From NCBI GenBank assembly GCA_030729695.1, contig JANQWV010000005.1, positions 1 through 43,613 on the forward strand: a DNA stretch of 43,613 nucleotides, written 5' to 3'. Below are positions 40,598 to 43,613 of this stretch, one piece after another (position 1 is the stretch's first letter; each line of letters begins with the position of its first letter). The translations under genes were made by a program, and so were the position numbers. This DNA comes from Flavobacteriales bacterium. Its GTDB lineage: Bacteria > Bacteroidota > Bacteroidia > Flavobacteriales_D > Sanyastnellaceae. The notes beneath the pieces are model-generated. The model worked only from the letters and a program-made list of their open reading frames with translations. It searched no databases and had not been told where the DNA came from.

Positions 40598-41320
40598 TTA
40601 CGAAACAAACTCGGAAAGTACTTCCTCAATAAATTTTTTCGCTGCAGGAATATTCTCAATGTGACCCATATGTCCGATTTCAGGAACAATGGTGGTTTTT
40701 GCTGAAGGAAGAAGGGCCCATTCAGCTTGCATTTTTTCTAAAGAAAGGACCTTGTCATTGGCTCCTGCGAAATAGTGAATTGGGAAATTTACGGTTTGAA
40801 GAAATGGAATTGACGATTCACGTTCACGCATAGCGCGAAGGCTTTGTACAGTGCTTTCGGCCGACATGCTTTCAATCTTTTCGAGTTGCTCGTTAATGGC
40901 CATTCTGTGTGCATCTGCGTTATGAAAGAGACCGTCTATAAGATTAGCCGCGTACAGTGCTTTGTGTTTTTCAGCGGCTTCAATAGCGCGCAGACGGTCT
41001 TGTTTTTTCAACTCGCTATCTGCGTCTGCGGTTGAATGAAAAAGGGCGAGTGCTTTTGTTTTCTCTGGAAATGTTTTCGCTAAATGCGCAGCTACGTATC
41101 CCCCCATGGAATGCCCAATCCAAATAAATTCATCTGATTCTTGCAGTTCTATTTGTTGAAGAATGTGTTGCGCGAAATCTTCTATTGAGTCAGTTTGAAG
41201 GGAATGATTGTTCCCATGTCCCGCCAATTGGGGTGTGTAAAAAGAAAATGTGGAAGGGAGTAATTCCTTCCACATTTCATTGTTTCCTAAAAAGCCATGA
41301 ATGGCAATTATTTTTATCAT
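40598..41320 (-). CDS. Alpha/beta-fold hydrolase
   Basis: A 240-residue alpha/beta hydrolase. The start at 41320 (MIKIIAIHGFLGNNEMW) is fixed by an ATGA overlap with the preceding gene. IHGFLGNNEMW is the oxyanion-hole region (HGxxG). The nucleophile elbow is WIGHSMGGYVAAHLA (GHSMGG, Ser about 80). The Asp is in YFAGANDKVLSLEKM and the His in VPEIGHMGHIENI. The cap is helical. Similar small hydrolases include MenH-like and esterase-like enzymes; the substrate cannot be told. It is the last gene of the nadC operon. Confidence 0.88.
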   Translation of the reverse strand: MIKIIAIHGFLGNNEMWKELLPSTFSFYTPQLAGHGNNHSLQTDSIEDFAQHILQQIELQESDEFIWIGHSMGGYVAAHLAKTFPEKTKALALFHSTADADSELKKQDRLRAIEAAEKHKALYAANLIDGLFHNADAHRMAINEQLEKIESMSAESTVQSLRAMRERESSIPFLQTVNFPIHYFAGANDKVLSLEKMQAEWALLPSAKTTIVPEIGHMGHIENIPAAKKFIEEVLSEFVS

Positions 41321-41748
41321 TGAACGCGTTCCCAAATTTGTGTGCGGTAGACAAATGCCCAATAGCCTCTAACTTCAAGTTTGTTTGGATCTCCTGATTT
41401 CAACCACATTTCGCAACGATAAACATCGCCGTTGTTCGGGTCGCAAATGGTACCGTCTTTGTACATGCTTCCGTTCCATTTCATGTTGCGAACGACATCC
41501 ATACCTATCATGGGCTGGTCTTTTCTGTCGTCTTTGCATTCCACGCATTTAGGGTTTTGATTGGCCCATTCAGAACGGAAGAGTTGTATGATTTTTCCGT
41601 AAAGCTCACCATTCTGTTCTCTGATTTCTAGAATACTCTTCGGAAGACCAGTTTTGTCATCTATTGTTTTCCATTTCCCAACAACGGTTTGAGCAGATAA
41701 TGTTGTTGTAACAAAAAAGAGAAGAGCGAAAAATAATGTAGGTTTCAT
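41317..41748 (-). CDS. DUF2147 exported protein
   Basis: A 143-residue exported protein with signal peptide MKPTLFFALLFFVTTTLSAQ (start 41748; an upstream in-frame codon at 41802 overlaps the previous gene). The mature part follows the DUF2147 pattern: VVGKWKTIDDKTGLPKSILE, GELYGKIIQLF, MIGMDVVRNMKWNGSMYKDG, CDPNNGDVYRCEMWLK, KLEVRGYWAFVYRTQIWER. Two Cys pairs (CVEC, and CDP/RCE) may form disulfides. DUF2147 proteins are periplasmic and of lipocalin-like build; their function is unknown. Confidence 0.88.
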   Translation of the reverse strand: MKPTLFFALLFFVTTTLSAQTVVGKWKTIDDKTGLPKSILEIREQNGELYGKIIQLFRSEWANQNPKCVECKDDRKDQPMIGMDVVRNMKWNGSMYKDGTICDPNNGDVYRCEMWLKSGDPNKLEVRGYWAFVYRTQIWERVQ

Positions 41749-41770
41749 AAATAAATTTTTTATTAAATTA

Positions 41771-42715
41771 CTAAAGCTTATGCTTCGACAAGCGCGTCGC
41801 ACGTAATTTTTTTCTAATCAAAGCATTTAAATCGAATCCCACTAAGAGAATGACCATGTTTAAATTCAACCAAATGAGAATAACCATGAGTGTTCCAAGT
41901 GAGCCGTACAATTTATTGAATTGAGCGAAATTCTCAAGGAAATAACTGAATCCGAAAGATGTTACGATCAGCAGCAATGTTGTGAAAATGCTTCCCGTAT
42001 TAAAGAATTTCCAATTCTTGCGAATACGTAAATTCATTCCTGAGTTGTAGAGAATGGTAATGATACCGTATATAAATGATATAGGGATAAACCATTGGCC
42101 AAAGGTTAAAAATGGAATGACACCTTTATCTCCAATGAGTCCTTTTTCGTGCATGATAAGGAAGGTGCTTTCACTTAATGAGGAAAGAATCATTGCAAGA
42201 AGAAACAGAACACCAAGAACGAGCATCATAATGAAACTCAGAATTCGAACAATGAATGGATGGGCAGATACTTCCAAATGTTGACTCGTTTGGAATGCCT
42301 GCATAATTGCATTCATGCTGGCCGAAGCGTAGTAGAACATTAATACAAAACCGATAGACAATAACGTTGACTGCTTTTTATTAATCAAGTCGTACAATGT
42401 TCCTTCAATAAATTGAAAGGTATCTCCGGGTAGAATACTTTTCAATCCTAAGAAAACATCTTCTTGGAAATTGTCAATTGGAATAAAAGGAATTAAAGTA
42501 AAAAGTGTAATGATTGCAGGGAAGAAAGCAAGAAAAATTCGAAATGAAATACTCGCAGAACGCATAGTTGTGCGAACATCAGAAAACGCAATGATTAAAA
42601 ACGAAGAGATTTCCCAGAGGTTTAATCCACCAAATCCATACGGATGATAGCGTTCTAGAAAATGTCGAACTTTAAAAAGCCAGGCTGCGTAGCGTTTGAA
42701 TTTTTTCTTGTTCAT
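41771..42715 (-). CDS. YihY/virulence factor BrkB family membrane protein
   Basis: A 314-residue integral membrane protein with about six helices (SISFRIFLAFFPAIITLFTL, LLSIGFVLMFYYASASMNAI, FIMMLVLGVLFLLAMILSSL, FIPISFIYGIITILYNSGMN, FTTLLLIVTSFGFSYFLENF, LMVILIWLNLNMVILLVGFD). RSASISFRIFLAFFPAII and the LIWLNLNMVILLVGFDLNAL ending are the YihY/BrkB signatures. The family was once named ribonuclease BN by error; its role is not settled. The start overlaps the nadC stop as ATGA. Confidence 0.9.
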   Translation of the reverse strand: MNKKKFKRYAAWLFKVRHFLERYHPYGFGGLNLWEISSFLIIAFSDVRTTMRSASISFRIFLAFFPAIITLFTLIPFIPIDNFQEDVFLGLKSILPGDTFQFIEGTLYDLINKKQSTLLSIGFVLMFYYASASMNAIMQAFQTSQHLEVSAHPFIVRILSFIMMLVLGVLFLLAMILSSLSESTFLIMHEKGLIGDKGVIPFLTFGQWFIPISFIYGIITILYNSGMNLRIRKNWKFFNTGSIFTTLLLIVTSFGFSYFLENFAQFNKLYGSLGTLMVILIWLNLNMVILLVGFDLNALIRKKLRATRLSKHKL

Positions 42716-43557
42716 TTGACCGCCTTCAAACTTAAATCGAAACTCTTTACGTGATGTGTTAGGGCGCCCATGCTTATGTAATCCACTCCGGTTTCAGCAT
42801 AGCTGACAAGCGTAGTTTCGTTTATTCCTCCGCTAGCCTCGGTCTCTACTCGACCATTGATATGAAGCACCGCTTCACGAAGTTTTTCAGGAGAGAAATT
42901 ATCTAACATAATGCGAAAGGCAACTCCTGTTTCAATCACTTCATCTACCTCTTCAAGATTGCGTGTTTCTACTTCAACCTTGATTGATAAATTCCGTTCT
43001 TTGATGAATTCAGAGATCTTGCTAAGAGCAGGTTTCACGCCACCTGCAAAATCAATGTGATTGTCTTTCACTAAAATCATATCGTACAACGCATACCTGT
43101 GATTGTATCCACCTCCAATTCTTACAGCTTCTTTTTCGAAGTATCTGAAATTTGGAGTGGTCTTGCGCGTGTCGAGAAGTTTGCAATTGGTATGCGAAAT
43201 CATTTGCACAAGACGATGCGTTTCCGTTGCAATACCGCTCATGCGCTGCATAACATTCAACACAAGTCTTTCGATAGTGGTAATACTTTGACTTTTTCCT
43301 TCCACAATAAATGCAATGTCTCCTTTTTGAACCGTTGCACCATCTTGAATAAATGTCGTCACCTTCAATGATGAATCGAACGCATGAATGATTTTTTCGG
43401 CAATGGTCACTCCGGCAAGAATGCCGTTGTCTTTTACTATTAATTGTGCTTTGCCAAGTGCATTGTCGGGAATAGTTGCAAGTGTTGTGAAATCACCTGG
43501 ACCAATATCTTCATTCAAGGCTTCTGCAAGCCATTTGTCAAAGTCAAATGCATTCAT
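42712..43557 (-). CDS. nadC: Nicotinate-nucleotide pyrophosphorylase (carboxylating)
   Basis: NadC makes nicotinate mononucleotide from quinolinate and PRPP in NAD synthesis. The 281-residue protein shows ALNEDIGPGDFTTLATIP, ERLVLNVMQRMSGIATETHR, the signature LLDTRKTTPNFRYFEKEAVR with GGGYNHRYALYDMILVKDNH, and the barrel end ETEASGGINETTLVSYAETG followed by VDYISMGALTHHVKSFDLSL. Basic residues for quinolinate and phosphate binding (RKTTP, HR, K of VKDNH) are in place. TAACTTCG just before the start (43562-43569) is a weak -7 match. It is the first gene of the nadC-brkB-DUF2147-hydrolase run, linked by ATGA overlaps. Confidence 0.96.
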   Translation of the reverse strand: MNAFDFDKWLAEALNEDIGPGDFTTLATIPDNALGKAQLIVKDNGILAGVTIAEKIIHAFDSSLKVTTFIQDGATVQKGDIAFIVEGKSQSITTIERLVLNVMQRMSGIATETHRLVQMISHTNCKLLDTRKTTPNFRYFEKEAVRIGGGYNHRYALYDMILVKDNHIDFAGGVKPALSKISEFIKERNLSIKVEVETRNLEEVDEVIETGVAFRIMLDNFSPEKLREAVLHINGRVETEASGGINETTLVSYAETGVDYISMGALTHHVKSFDLSLKAVK

Positions 43558-43591
43558 GTCGCGAAGTTATGAATTCCAATCTTCGAATAGT

Positions 43592-43613
43592 TAACTTTGG
43601 GAACATGATTAAA
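43592..43613 (+). other. Possible promoter and first codons of a divergent gene
   Basis: TAACTTTG (43592-43599) fits the TAnnTTTG -7 box, and an ATG at 43605 begins MIK before the window ends. The spacing is like that at rbfA, so a leaderless gene could start here, but three codons cannot identify it. No -33 box is clear. Confidence 0.35.

Noticed and set aside
1-43613. tRNA, rRNA, CRISPR, insertion sequences or phage attachment sites
   Set aside because: Short gaps were read for cloverleaf-like segments, regularly spaced repeats, transposase motifs and terminal repeats; none was found.

Overview
The window looks like chromosomal DNA from a Bacteroidota member, most likely order Flavobacteriales. 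The evidence is a complete alternative complex III operon (actABCDEF) followed by caa3-type oxidase genes, a DUF4271-hemD pair, an exbB-exbD-tonB-folC cluster, promoters of the Bacteroidota type (TTTG-N19-TAnnTTTG), almost no Shine-Dalgarno sequences, and many exported proteins with Gln-after-Ala signal cleavage sites. No tRNA, rRNA, CRISPR array, insertion sequence or phage gene was seen. Coding density is very high and no gap exceeds about 210 bases.

Layout. (1) 1-2419, minus: GNAT acetyltransferase, aspartate kinase with a repetitive in-frame insertion, and a cobalamin adenosyltransferase cut by the window edge. (2) 2474-4180, plus: rbfA, a membrane-associated methyltransferase and pth. 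(3) 4390-9242, plus: six tightly spaced genes for exported proteins (a secreted protein with a FlgT-like tail, two related small proteins, two proteins that may share a CsgG/TolB-N-like fold, and a small beta-barrel), closed by a strong terminator. This is the least explained part of the window. (4) 9440-14983, plus: prs, rplY, a pseudouridine synthase with a repetitive basic tail, DUF4271, hemD and dprA. (5) 14980-19058, minus: a SPOR protein, then hmgA and hppD (tyrosine breakdown), then a LolC/E-type permease. (6) 19258-30951, plus: the respiratory operon actABCDEF-coxB-coxA, moving electrons from menaquinol through a haem chain to oxygen. Its terminator contains the start codon of the next gene, a beta-barrel protein. 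(7) 31659-33592, plus: ruvB and queG. (8) 33589-43557, minus: nadC, a YihY/BrkB protein, a DUF2147 protein and a hydrolase; an SRAP-dnaE2 pair; and exbB-exbD-tonB-folC. A new plus-strand gene may start at 43605.

Genes are coupled repeatedly by TAATG or ATGA overlaps, and two convergent pairs share four bases at their stop codons. The best leads are the 4390-9242 envelope cassette, the terminator/start-codon overlap at 30972-31007, the insertion in aspartate kinase, and the SRAP-DnaE2 pair with a decayed PHP domain. All functional names rest on reading motifs by eye; no database search was run.
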